From NCBI GenBank assembly GCA_001972305.1, contig BDDD01002043.1, forward strand, positions 217,180 through 281,179: a stretch of 64,000 nt of DNA, read 5' to 3'. The DNA comes from Cephalotus follicularis (Eukaryota > Streptophyta > Magnoliopsida > Oxalidales > Cephalotaceae). Made by a program: the position numbers and the translations under genes. The number at the start of each line of letters is the position of its first letter. The stretch's first letter is position 1. Below are positions 43,710 to 55,390 of this stretch, piece by piece. Under the pieces are notes generated by a model. That model searched no databases. It was given only the letters and a program-made list of their open reading frames with translations, and was not told where the DNA came from.

Positions 43710-44486
43710 TCATTCAAACTCACATAAACCTAGTTCTCTTCTAAACTTTGAAAAAGTATTTTCATCTACAGGTTTGGTAAAGATATCAGCTATTTATTTA
43801 TCGGTGGAAACATATTCTAAATCAATATTTCCATTTTCAACATGTTCTCTCAAAAAATGATACCTAATGTCAATGTGTTTTGTCCTAGAGTGATGTACGG
43901 GGTTCTTAGCAAGACAAATACTAATAGTGTTATCACACTTCACAGGTACATGTTTCACTAAAACACCATAATCTACTAATTATTGTTTTTGCCATAAAAT
44001 ATGTGCACAACAACTACCTACAGCAATATATTATGCTTCTGTGGTAGAAAGAGCAACATAATTTTGCTTTTTACTGAACCAATATATAAGCATACTTCCT
44101 AGGTATTGGCATGAGCCACTAGTACTTTTGCGATCAACCTTATAACCACCGAAGTCAGCATCTGAGTATGCATGTAAATCAAAACTAGAATATCGTGAAT
44201 ACCATAGTTCTAAAGTAGGTGTATAAGCAAGATATTTCAGAATACTTTTAACTGTAAACAAGTGTGATTCTTTAGGATTTGATTGAAAACGCGCACACAA
44301 ACAAACACTAAATAAAATATCAGGTCTACTAGCAGTTAAATATGATAGCGAACTTATCATGCTTCTATAAAGCTTTTGATCAACATTTTTACCTTGTTCG
44401 TCCTTGTCAAGCTTTGTAGAAGTGCTTATAGGAGTCTTACTTGTCTTTGAGTTCTCCATTCCAAACTTCTTAAGTATTTCCTTTAC
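43710..44486 (-). pseudogene. pol: E3 RT thumb and RNase H (several stops)
   Basis: Continues pol after a TAA at 44484-44486 where a Tyr codon is expected. An open part 44031-44459 has LYRSMI, SRPDILFSVCLCARFQSNP, AYSDADFGGYK and ALSTTEA; then a TAA in the Glu codon before YIAVGSC, and more stops in the last third. The C-terminal FTKPVDENTFSKFRREL block reaches the TGA at 43710-43712. The RNase H Asp in DAD is intact. All disabling changes here are single substitutions, suggesting neutral decay after insertion. Confidence 0.88.
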
Positions 44487-46745
44487 TTATTTAGCTTGGT
44501 TGATGAAGATTCCCTCTTTCGTTTGCTTAACTTGAAGTCCAAGGAAGAAATTGAGCTCTCCCGTCATGCTCATTTCAAACTCTGACTTCATAATGTTACA
44601 AAACTCCTTGCATAAAGATTCGTTAGTTGATCCGAAAATAATATCATCAACATAAATTTGTACTACTAGCAAATCATTCTCTTTTGTCTTTGTAAAAAGT
44701 GTTATATCTACATTTCCACGTTTAAAATCATTTTTAATTAAAAAATTTGTTAGCCTCTCATACCAAGCTCGAGGAGCTTGTTTAAGGCCATAGAAAGCTT
44801 TATTTAGTTTGAAGACATGGTTTGGAAAGAATGGATCCTCAAAACCTTGAGGTTGTTCCACATATACTTCTTCTTTTATAAAACCATTCAAAAAGGCACT
44901 TTTTACATCCATTTGATATAATTTAAAATCTTTAAAACAAGCAAAAGCAAGTAACAAACGAATTGATTCTAACCTAGCAACAGGTGCATAAGTTTCATCA
45001 TAATCTATACCTTCTTCTTGTGAATAACCTTGAGCTACTAGTCTAGCTTTATTTCTAACTATTACTCCTTGATTATCCATTTTATTTCTAAACACCCATT
45101 TAGTCCCTATTACTGAATGATCTTTAGGTCTAGGTACTAGGAACCAAACTTTGTTACGTTCAAACTGGTTCAACTCTTCTTGCATAGCTATTATCCAGTT
45201 TTCATCCTTTTCAGCTTCTATAAAATTCTTAGGTTCAAAATGAGAAAGAAAAGCAACACAATTACAAGTATTAGCATTAGACCTAGTCATAACACCATGT
45301 TGAATATTACCAATTATGGATTCATGTGGGTGATCTTTAACTACTTTATACGTCTTATCTACAAGTTCTTGTTGGTAGCTATCCTTAGATTCCACATCTA
45401 TGTTCTCAGAAGACTCATGAAATTCTATGCTATCTTGCATACATGTACTTACATCAGGCGACTCATCAAAGACAATATGCATAGACTCTTCTACTAGCAA
45501 AGTATGTTTATTAAAACATATATAAGCTCTACTAGTAAGAGAGTATCCAAGAAATATACCTTCATCCGCTTTTGAGTCGAACTTACCAAGTTGATCCTTT
45601 CCGTTGTTGTGAATGAAGCACTTGCATCCGAAGGTACGAAAGTGACTTATGTTAGGCTTTCTCTCTTTCCACAACTCGTATGGAGTCTTTTTGAGAATTG
45701 GCCTAATTGATGTTCTATTTAAAATATAGCATGCAGTGTTTGTGGCTTCGGCCCAAAAATATTTTGGAAGATTATTTTCACAAAGCATAGTTCGTGTCAT
45801 TTCTTCTAAAGTCCTATTTCTCCTTTCAACAACAACGTTTTGTTGAGGAGTTCTAAGAGCCGAAAATTGATGTTTGAAACCATTTTCGATGCAAAAATTA
45901 TTAAAAGATTGATTTTCGAACTCTTTACCATGATCACTTCTTATTTTCAAAATAGAAAAACCTTTTTCTTTTTGAACTTGTTTACAAAAATTTGTTAAGA
46001 AGGTAAAGACTTCACTTTTATGTGCTAGAAAGAAAACCCATGTGTACCTAGTGTAGTCATCAACAATAACATATGCATAAGACTTACCACCTAAGCTTCT
46101 TATGTTTATAGGTCCAAAAAGATCCATATGAAGTAGTTCGAGTGGCCTAGTAGTTGAAACAATGTTAATAGATTTAAAACTTATTCTAGTTTGTTTTCCT
46201 TGTTGACAAGCATCGCAAATCTTATCTTTTTGAAAATTTAATTTTGGAAGACCTTTAACTAAGTCATGATTTAAAATCTTTGAAATTGTTCTCATACTAA
46301 CATGTCCAAGTCTTCTATGCCATATCCAACTATCTTCGTTTAAAGAAACTAGGCATTTAACATTTTGGTTTTGAAGATCATCTATGTCTATTACATAAAC
46401 ACTGCCTTCTCTTGGTCCTATAAACTTAGTGGTATTGTTATTATTGTCAATGACTCTACATGATAGTTTTTCGAAAATAACTCTACAATTCTTGTCACAC
46501 AATTGACTTATGCTCAAGAGATTGTGTTTGAGTCTTTTAACATGCAATACATTAGTAATACAAATATATTGGTTACCTATTGAACCTGTTCCAATGATTT
46601 GTCCTTTTGCATTATCTCCAAATGTTACGTTTCCTCCGTCTTTAGGTTCCCAAGTGATAAACAGACTTTTGTTCCCCGTCATGTGTTTGGAGCATCCGCT
46701 ATCAAGATACCAACGGTTCCTTTTTGATGATGTCTTTAGGCACAT
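44487..46745 (-). pseudogene. pol: E3 pol: protease, integrase and RT (long open part)
   Basis: In 752 residues: protease DSG at residues 15-17; integrase zinc motif H143, H148, C177, C180; catalytic D208 (HMDLFGP), D271 (SDHGKEF) and E307 (VVERRNR); RT from about residue 500 with [11 protein letters not shown] and [12 protein letters not shown], catalytic YVDD at 698-701. NG of the usual QQNGVVER is NV here. The frame differs from gag, and the first Met is internal; the real polyprotein would need a shift or fused reading. It ends early at a TAA in the thumb. Confidence 0.93.
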
Positions 46746-46762
46746 CTACAAAACAAATGAAT

Positions 46763-48392
46763 TTAGGTTGAAGATTTTGGTAACCAAGTTGCTTTGGGTC
46801 CAGGGGGGTTAGTGATAAAAGTTCCTTTTGGAACCCATATTGTTCTTATCTTAAACATTTGATTTTTATAGAACATGTTTTTTTTTCTTTTATACATGTC
46901 ATTTTTCTTGTGATAGCAATTATGTGTAGTGTGACCATTTCTATTACAATAGTTACATGATATGCTAGATGAGGTCTTTTTGATGTCTTTCTTCTCAAGA
47001 TATTTTTGAAAGTGTTTAACATTGTTCATCTCATCATAACCTAGGCCAGCTTTATTAAAAACACAACTTTGAAGACCTAGTAAGTTGTCAAGTTTTTCAC
47101 TACTATTTAAAAACTTTGAAAAGGTTTTCTTCAGAGCATCAACTTCCTATTTAAGTGTTTCATTTTCTTTTTCAAGAGATATAACCTTATCATCTAAAGA
47201 CTTATTCGATAAACGTTCAATCTCATGTTTTAGACTAGCATTTTCTTTATTTACAGCTTTTATAGTCTTTTTGAGTGATGCATTTTCTAGACTGAATTGT
47301 TCAAGTAGTTCAAGAAGTTCATTTACCTCATCTTCGTCTTCATCGAGATCATCGATTGCCATAAATGCTAATTGAGCTACTTCTTAGTTCTCTTCTTCTT
47401 CGAAGCTAGATTCATCACTATCTGACCATGTAGCTAGCATTGCTCTCTTCTTTTTTTATTGTTTCCTTAGCTTTCTTCAACCTCGGACATTCACTTTTGT
47501 AGTGTCCGGGTTTGTTGCATTCGAAGCATATGATCTCTTCCTTTTTTGTCTCATATTTTGAAGGAGTTGACTTCTTGAGATTTTTGCTCCCAAACTTCTT
47601 GTTTGCTAGGTACTTTTTGAATCTTCTTGTTATCAAGGCCATCTCATCATCACTATCCTCTTCGCTTGAATCCACTGTAGAAGATTTGAATGCTATCACT
47701 TTCTTTTTCTTCTTATCTTGTTCTTTATCATCTTCATGATTTTTAATTGTCATTTCGTGTGTCATAAGTGATCCAAGAAGCTCTTCAAGAGGCAATGTGT
47801 TTAGGTCCTTTGCTTCCTCTATGGTGGTGACTTTAGGCATCCAACTTTTAGGTAGACACCTGAGTATCTTTCTTACCATCTCACTATTAGTGTAGCACTT
47901 ATTCAAAGATTGCAGTGAGTTAATAATATTGGTAAAGCGTACAAACATACTAGAAATATTTTCATTTTCTTTCATTTAGAACATTTCATATTCCCTAACT
48001 AGCATATTTATTTTAGCATCTTTTACCTGATTGGTTCCCTCATAGGTCACCTCAAGTCTATCCCACATCTCCTTTGCGGTAGCACATGAGGAAACTCTAT
48101 TGAATTCATTTGAATTCAGGGCACATATTATTACATGTTTAGCCTTAGCATTAAGTTGTACCTTCTTTATATCCTCATCGGTGTATAGACTTCTAGGTTT
48201 AAGTGATTTGGCACCTTCTTTTCTTACAATTTGAGGGAGTTCAGGGCCGTCAATAATGATGTCCCATAAGTTGAAGTCAAGTGCTTGGATGAAGATTGTC
48301 ATCTTTGCTTTCCAGTGACTGTAGTTGTTACCGTCAAAGAAAGGAGGCTTTGAGATGGACATGCTCTCTTTGTTTGTCATATTAAATTCCAT
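46763..48392 (-). pseudogene. gag: E3 gag (three stops or shifts)
   Basis: The start MEFNMTNKESMSISKPPFFD leads to the copia Gag N-terminal domain (NYSHWKAKMTIFIQ, EMWDRLEVTYEGTNQVKDAK). A TAA at 47976-47978, a frameshift near an A/T run at about 47450 and stops near 47384 and 47147 break it. The first zinc knuckle is CFECNKPGHYKSEC, then a coiled coil (LLELLEQFSLENASLKKTIK), then a second knuckle CNYCNRNGHTTHNC. It lies just inside the 5' LTR. Same design as E1 gag. Confidence 0.9.
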
Positions 48393-48440
48393 CGTGGATC
48401 TTTGTAACCTCTAACAATTAAGAAATAAGGTCAACCGCCC

Positions 48441-48451
48441 TGATACCAATT
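48441..48451 (-). promoter_or_regulatory. E3 primer-binding site
   Basis: The minus strand reads ATTGGTATCAG, followed by GGCGG; tRNA-Met type with a match of about nine bases. Directly adjacent to the LTR end at 48452. Confidence 0.75.
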
Positions 48452-49466
48452 GAAATAATAAAAAGAGTTCTTGCAAAATAATAGAGAATTACAAAGAAAA
48501 CTCAGAAGGTAAAGCTATTGGCTTTTTTGGAGAAGTTTAAGAACACTTTGATAATGTAGAATGTAGCTTGCTTGATTGCTTTGTTTCTTTGTTTCTTGAT
48601 TTTCTCTGAAGCCTTGAACCCTCCTTTATATAGCCAAATCAATCCATGTATCCATTGCTTAAATTATGGGGATTTTGAATTAAAAAATAATGAAAATCTG
48701 TAAACTCTGTTATGTAGACATTGGAGTAAAGAAATCGATGTCTTTTGATAGGCGTCGATGTCTTCATCAGTTAACTAGCCGTTGCTAGCATTCAGGGCGT
48801 AATTATGTCTAAAGACGTCGATGTCTATAAATGACGTCGATGTCTTTTATGGAGTTGTGGCAAAGCTTTGAAGATATGAGCAACACATCGATGTCTTCAA
48901 ACTACGTCGATGTCTTTCCTGGAAAAATAGAACTTATGAAAAACACATCGATGTCTTTCAAAAGGGATCGATGTCTTTTACTTTGAAGTCGATGTCTTTG
49001 TAGGAAATACTTGATGTCTATGATAAAAAAAACAACCTGTAACTTTGAGGCATTAAACACATCGATGTCTTTCTGAAGTGATCGATGTCTTTCATGAAAA
49101 CCGTGGATGTCTTCACTGAAAAAGATCGATACCTTTGTCTAAAATTGACCTATAACTTTTTGGGTCAAAGACGTCGATGTCTTCTCTGAAAGGGATCGAT
49201 GTCTTTGTTGAAAAATGACCTGTAACTTTTGAGGTTGAAGGCGTCGATGTCTTTTTGGAATCAGATCGATGTCTTTCAAGAATAACTACCTATAACTGCC
49301 GGTACTTTAAAGGCATCGATGTCTTCCTTCAATGACGTCGATGTCTTTCATCTGAAACTATCTTTTTACATTTTTGTGAGTTCTTTAAGTATCTTGCACA
49401 TAAAGTAAAATAGTTAGAAGCAAATATGTTATCATCAAAACTAGGATTGAGACTAAAACGTCAACA
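48452..49466 (-). repeat. E3 5' LTR (1015 bp, internally deleted)
   Basis: TGTTGACG start and TTATTTCA end in sense. It lacks about 0.32 kb between 48478 and 48485 that corresponds to 40116-40440 of the 3' LTR, including the hairpin motif. TATA box at 48623-48633. A motif array of about 20 copies occupies 48733-49350, several with single-base decay. Confidence 0.9.
48733..49350. repeat. RTCGATGTCTT motif array in E3 5' LTR
   Basis: Same array as at 40691-41305, with individual copies altered (for example cttgatgtcta, gtggatgtctt, atcgatacctt). Confidence 0.9.
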
Positions 49467-52009
49467 ATAAGCTCCAATATCAAAAGTTTTGTTCATAACA
49501 CCGGTCAACATATGATCATAATACAATTATTATTCAAATGACAAAATCAATCTCCTAAGTGATCCTTTGACATAGGGTAACTATCTTATCACACTTTCCC
49601 CAAAAGCTCCTGATAACCTGCCGCATGGAAAACAAAAAAAAAAACCGTGGCTGAGCAAACCTCAGTATGGATATAGAATCATAAAATAGTTTACGAACAA
49701 AACAGAATAGTTACAAATCAAAACAGAATAGTTACTAATCAAAACAGAATAATTATGAAACAAAACAAATTTTGGAACAAAATAGATTTCGAAACGAAAC
49801 AAAACAAAACAGTTTAAACATTCTTTATAAATTACCTCAGTAATTTTCATATAAACCAAATCCATAACTTTTGAAACATAAAGCATACCTTTCAAATCAT
49901 AAAGTATACATTTCAAATCATAAAGTTCCATACTGAGGACCATAACATATCACATATCGGAACACATAAAAGCAAGGGGTTCATGACTCCCACGTGCCAG
50001 ATAAAAATGACGTGTACGGCACTACACGATCAATTCTCATAACAGATCATATCATATACCTAGGATCGATCCATATGCCTCTATCATAAATAGCGGATCC
50101 ATAATCCTCCTCATGGGATTATCATAACATAGAGAGACGTTGTAGACTAATCACACCGCTACGGAAGTGTCATGTCCCCGTGCCAGGCCTATGACATGCC
50201 TATGGTACGCTCCATAGGTGGGTACAAATAAACTCAGTACTTCACCATTTCGAAAACATTGATTTTATCATAATCAATTTAAAAGATGTATAGAATGGCT
50301 TTTTAGAAACATATTCAAAAACCGTTATCAAATGATATCATTTGCACATTGCACATATTTTCATTATCGAAAACCATCTCATTTATTTCCACCATAAGAG
50401 AGATGATCATATCACAAATCATAGCAAAATATAAAGTCAGGAACATTTAATTTCGTAAAGATGTCAAAATTGAATTTATTTCCAAAACATATCAAAACCC
50501 GAATCGTAACAGAGTTCTTAAATCCAAAGGAACGTATCAAGGAACGAACATCCTTTCATAAACAAAACTGTATTTATCTCAATTAAAATCAAAGAGAGTA
50601 TAAAAGAGTAGAATGTCTGTACATCTCATTAAAACAAAACAGATTCAATTCAGATAAAACTGAATGATAACCAAAAAGAAGAATCCATATTTTATTCGCA
50701 AAATAAAAGAGAATTTATACTATATTAAAATCAAATAGGAGGGTATCAAGGAACGAAACAACCGTACCTCATGCGATCACCAAAATAACCTCAAGAATAT
50801 ATATCAATAATTCTCTAGACCACTCATCGGTTGTTGCAAATATCTAACAAAAATAAAATCGTTATCATAAGGACTTGAAATAAAATCAGGTCTCGACTCA
50901 TGGGTCACTGTACACTGATCATGACCATAGAAGATAATGATAGGTTCGATAACTCCAATTTACAGAAGCCTCATCTAAACATAATTTCGAATTCACTAAA
51001 TTCAAGCAGTCGTCAAGGTCATTCAAGTTCGAATCATAAAACTGATTCAACTCATAACATCGAAGAAACAGATACAGAAATACATAATTTAATAGAAAAC
51101 AAAAATTAATGGAGCAGAGTTCATAGTTTACCGAAAGCAGACGGAACAGAGCACAGAGCCATAATCATGTAGCAGAAATTGAACAGATCACACTTATGTG
51201 AAGAACGGAGTCAGAAAAACTGTCTGAAAGGAGTCGTCAGAGACTACCGTCGCGTGAGCTCACGCGCCGCCGCTGGTCGACGCGTGTCTGTCATTCGTCG
51301 TCACCGATCAACGATTGGAAATGGCAGATCATGAGCGTCTGAGGTCGGGGACCATGAATATGGGGAGCATTTGGCCAGAATGAATGCATTTGACCGTGGT
51401 TGACTTTGTCGTTGATCTGCGTTGCCGACATCGCCAAGGGTCGGGGCTGCTCGGGTTTGCTTCATCTCGACTCCAGGATGCCGAATATGAGCTTGCCTTG
51501 TGATGCCGATCACCGGAGACGGAGAATCGGCGCCAAACAGATGCGGGAGAGAGAATTTGACGCGCACTCAAGAGGGGCCATTAACCGGAGCAGAGATGGT
51601 GTCCGATGTGCTCATGAGGCCTGGGGGTTCGACCGGTACCTTCGCCGGCGTCATATCGGCATAGGGGCCGACGCCAGAGGTAGAGAGGAGAGAGAGAACG
51701 CGAGAGAGGGTGGCGGGGAGAGAGAGAGAATGGGAGAGAAAAGAGAAAAAAATAATATAAAATAGGGTTTTTGTTTTTTTTAAATGCTGAAATTGGGTTT
51801 TAACAAATAAATAAAAGCAAAAATTATTTTATTCATTCATAGACTTGCTATAAAAACCCACTAGGCTAAGGTTAAAAGCCACTTAGCCCAACCAAGAGCA
51901 AAACAAACCGAAAATGGGCAGTCCACATACCGAAAAAAAATCGACAGCCCACAAGAAAAGATAAAAAAGGTCCAAAAATTTTATATGAAAAACGGGGTAT
52001 TACAGCTTG

Positions 52010-52883
52010 ACTTCATTATTCGTTCGATTGAATATTAAACGGGGATCATTGTGACATTGATTTTTGTAGTAAGATGTTAGTATGTTCCTTGACTTGGAGT
52101 CTTAGATGTTTTTAAAATTAAAATTATACACACTAGCATCCTAGGCCCAAAATCGACTGGCCACCCCAAGCGCTTTCTAACACGAGTGTAGGAAGTTGAT
52201 GTAATACCCTATGTCCAGATAACCGAGCCGTTATTTTCAGTACAATACAATCAATAGTTCGGCCTAGGTAGTCTATCAAAATGCAGGACAATTAAAAACT
52301 TCCAAACATAGAATATATCAAAGTACCCAATGTAATAATAGCATGCTTACTAAGTATTACAAATCCAATATTCACTGCAATCTAGGTCCAAATCAATAAA
52401 TTACTCAGTACATGCTAGAAAGAAAAGCAATAAAGCTTAAACTTTATAATTTCCGTTCTTCAAAGCAAGCGGCTACGACTAACAATCTTCATGATCACTA
52501 GTCCCTGCTGTGGTACCTGTACAAAAGGTATGTGCCCCATCCTGAAGGATGGGTTAGCCATAAGGCTAAGCAGACATATCCCCAAGCATGGATTATACAA
52601 TATAAATAGTATGCAGTATCAAGGTGTACAGTAACAGTGTATACAGTATCAATGTGTACAATATTGGTGAACAGTGTGTGAATGCATGAATGCTAGTTGT
52701 GATATACCATTCATATACCACGTCCAATACTGACGTATAGGAATGGGATCTAATCTATCAGTCCTATCAATCATCTATCAGACAGTTGTTAATGGTATAA
52801 ATAGATCCAATCAATTCCTATAGAGCATGTGACCTCTAGTGGTGCAGTAACATTGTCAATATATATATATATATATCAAAATT
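52010..52883. other. Unassigned, LTR-like sequence
   Basis: TGTAATACCC at about 52199 resembles the end of H-type and other LTRs, and phrases after 52500 (cctgaaggatgggttagcc) fit an LTR more than a gene, but I found no partner end. A short (AT)n run is at 52859-52876. No ORF of note. Confidence 0.35.
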
Positions 52884-53430
52884 GATAGCCTTGTTAGGAG
52901 TCTTGCAAGCCAGTTATCTTTTAATAACAGTAGTTTGTAATAAACTTTCAATTTTCAATAAATAATGTCCTTTATATTAATCAATGGTGATTGTTTATTT
53001 ATATAATCGATTAATTTCCATGGACTAAATTTTGATGACTAAGACCAAGATGAGATCATGCTGTGAGAGTTAGCACATCGGTAAGCTTTATTCTAGAACA
53101 TTCCTGGTCGTAGGATAACATACATGGACATATGTAATCCTGATAGACCAGCACATTGTATGCCAGCTTGTTGACGAGGTTGACTGTTCTAATAAGTCTT
53201 CATGTAGTGACTTTATGGCATACACGTGGTTGCTGATAATCATTATGAGTTCATTGAAGTGACTCACAGTAAGAAGTCCTGCATGGAGTTTTACATACAT
53301 GTCAAACAGGCTTCTGTTATTGCAGTAGTGTAAGTGGTCCTTAGACCTGAGCCACCACATGATATTGAAGAGAATGGTTGGAAGTGGACATAAACCTAGG
53401 AATCCACTATGGAATGTGCAACAACAATAG
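52884..53430 (+). repeat. C-family LTR fragment, plus orientation
   Basis: gttaggagtcttgcaagcc followed by ataaNNNNctttgtcaat-like sequence resembles the start of the C1 LTR at 36139. It ends where C2 LTR sequence of the opposite orientation seems to begin. Boundaries are approximate. Confidence 0.4.
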
Positions 53431-55390
53431 GAGGTGTAAATTTTAAAAAATTGGGCAGCGGAAGCAACCCCCTAAACACCTAGGCTAATATAATGCCAAA
53501 AGGAGAAAGTGTGAATACACTTTGTCCAAATTCAACGCACCAACAACAAAGGATCACCACACCAAGCCATGATCAAATATCACCTAAGCATGCAAATGTG
53601 ATAAACAAATACCAATTTCATAAAGAGAGGATGTAATGGGTTATACCATGTGTGGAGTCTCCTTCACTTTGCCGATGCAAACTTTGGAAGCTTCATTGAT
53701 TTCTCCTAGTCTCCACCACACTCTCGATAGCAAAACCCCCTTGAATTTTTCCCCAAAAATTTTGGCCACACTTAGTAGCAAACCCTGGGTTTTCTAATCT
53801 TGTGATTCACTAATTCAAGTTTCAATTCAAAAGTCTAATTGCATGAAGAGCTCAAACCCTAACCTGAATGCCAAAAAGGGGAGATCAAAATTGATGAGAC
53901 AAATCAATTTTTATCCACCCTAAGTAGCTACTAGGTCTTGGTGAAAAAAAATCAACAAAGGGAGAAGAAGAAATCAAGCTCTAAGCATGTGTAGTGGAGG
54001 TGAGAAAACTAACCCTAGGAGAGCTTTCCTCTTTTTCTTCTTCTTGAAATTTCGGCCTTGATGAGAAATGAGACAACTTAAGCTTCTTTGAGAAGCCAAT
54101 CCCCCTTTTTAATAAGTTATGCAAGAGTGTGGGAGATTATGACAAGTGTCACCATCTAATGGTGACACAACTCCCACATTCTCAACCACATGCATATTAA
54201 CATCATGATTTTACTAGTTTGCTACAAAGTCATAATTGTCCAACATTAAAAAGATACTATTCTTGGGTGGGGACCCAAAAGTCCCGATTATTATCAGTAG
54301 TGTTGATAAATTACCGAAATGTCCTTAGGGCTCAGAATTACCATTTTAAATAGTCTTAAACCTATTTAAATGTTCGCAAACTAATATCCATTATTATCTA
54401 GGTGAGAAATTAATCTAATTAATTTCCTCATTATTTATCACACACTACCGTAACACGTCACTTTGTCTTGTCGTCAGTTACCATGTATTATAATCCCTCG
54501 TCATACTCTGCCCTGACTAGGGTCTAGGGTGTGTATGTGTGTCAACCCTAGTTTTACTTCTGCAAATAAACGTTCGATCATTACTATGACATACGGTAGA
54601 CCTTCCTAGAAATCCAATTTCCATTCTGCCTTAACCTTGGCCAAGGATTTAAATAGTCCACAGTATGATAAGACCAAATAGAGCCAATCACCTTCGCTCA
54701 GATGCGACGATCCCATTTTCCGCACTCGCTTCTTTTCATACAAATTCTATCAAGCCCAAATACCATCTGTTTGTTAGCCCCGCGAAAAGGCTGAGCAGGG
54801 TGGAGATCAAAGCAAGACAGACTCTATACAATATAGAGCAATTTCTCATGTCTGAGGATCAGACGAGTCCTCCATGAACTCGCTAAGTACCTAACACCTA
54901 TACACAACCGTGACATATATGGAATCACAATTGACACAAGAATGGCGACTATCAAAATATCGTTTGCAAATCGGGTCCTGTTTAGTGTACACACTCCAAG
55001 CGTGCACCCTGCACTTTCCTTAGTGTTCTACACAGATGACACTGAGATTCTCCATCCTCTCACCCAAGGGAGCAGGCACAGTGCACGCAAGTCTATCCGG
55101 TTCACTAATGTCATGTAAGTGAACCTACGACTTGTAACTATTTTGTCATAAGGAATAAGATAGCCAATCTCACTGCCCACTTGCTTGGCATACAACCTTA
55201 TATGGCAGAGCATCACATGTGTAAGTAGGTAATATGAAATTAATCTGCTTCAATTATAAGATAAAACATATGTGATATTATGCCATAAACAATATAAATA
55301 AAAGAACATGTCATATAAATGGAATAAGATACATAGATAAGTTTGAATATAATAGCCATGTAATGGCTGGTCGGGTCACCCTATCTAACA
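53431..55390 (-). repeat. C2 3' LTR (left end approximate)
   Basis: The minus strand begins TGTTAGATAGGGTGACCC right after the purine tract ggccaagtaggagat. It includes CT-rich and cttcttctttttcctc leader-like sequence near 54020-54050 as in C1. The other end near 53431 is judged from the change of orientation only. Confidence 0.55.

Larger units (their letters stand above)
40091..49466 (-). mobile_element. E3: Sirevirus-like Ty1/copia element, nearly complete
   Basis: A perfect target duplication ataag (40086-40090 and 49467-49471), LTRs at 40091-41422 and 48452-49466, a tRNA-Met-type primer site (48441-48451), polypurine tracts, and the order gag, protease, integrase, RT, RNase H, motif array, accessory ORF on the minus strand. 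Length 9376 bp. Gag and the RT/RNase H end have a few stops or shifts, so it is not autonomous now, but pol is open for 752 codons and the accessory ORF is intact. It resembles E2 closely. Confidence 0.95.
39936..52004 (-). mobile_element. H2: second copy of the non-coding LTR-type element, split by E3
   Basis: A perfect duplication gcttg (39931-39935 and 52005-52009) flanks TGTAACACCC...GGGGTATTACA. Without E3 its length is about 2.69 kb, close to 2.71 kb for H1, and it is the reverse orientation of H1. Shared landmarks are the CTCAGTATGGATATAG and ccgcatgg region (49630-49690) and the gtcatgtccccgtgcc..ggtacgctccatagg region (50160-50220). A GC-rich part (51230-51720) with purine-rich end has open frames without protein motifs. 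Confidence 0.82.

Noticed and set aside
51301-51765. GC-rich open frames that might be a gene
   Set aside because: Located within H2, overlapping on both strands, with Arg/Ser-rich translations lacking known motifs; better explained by local base composition.
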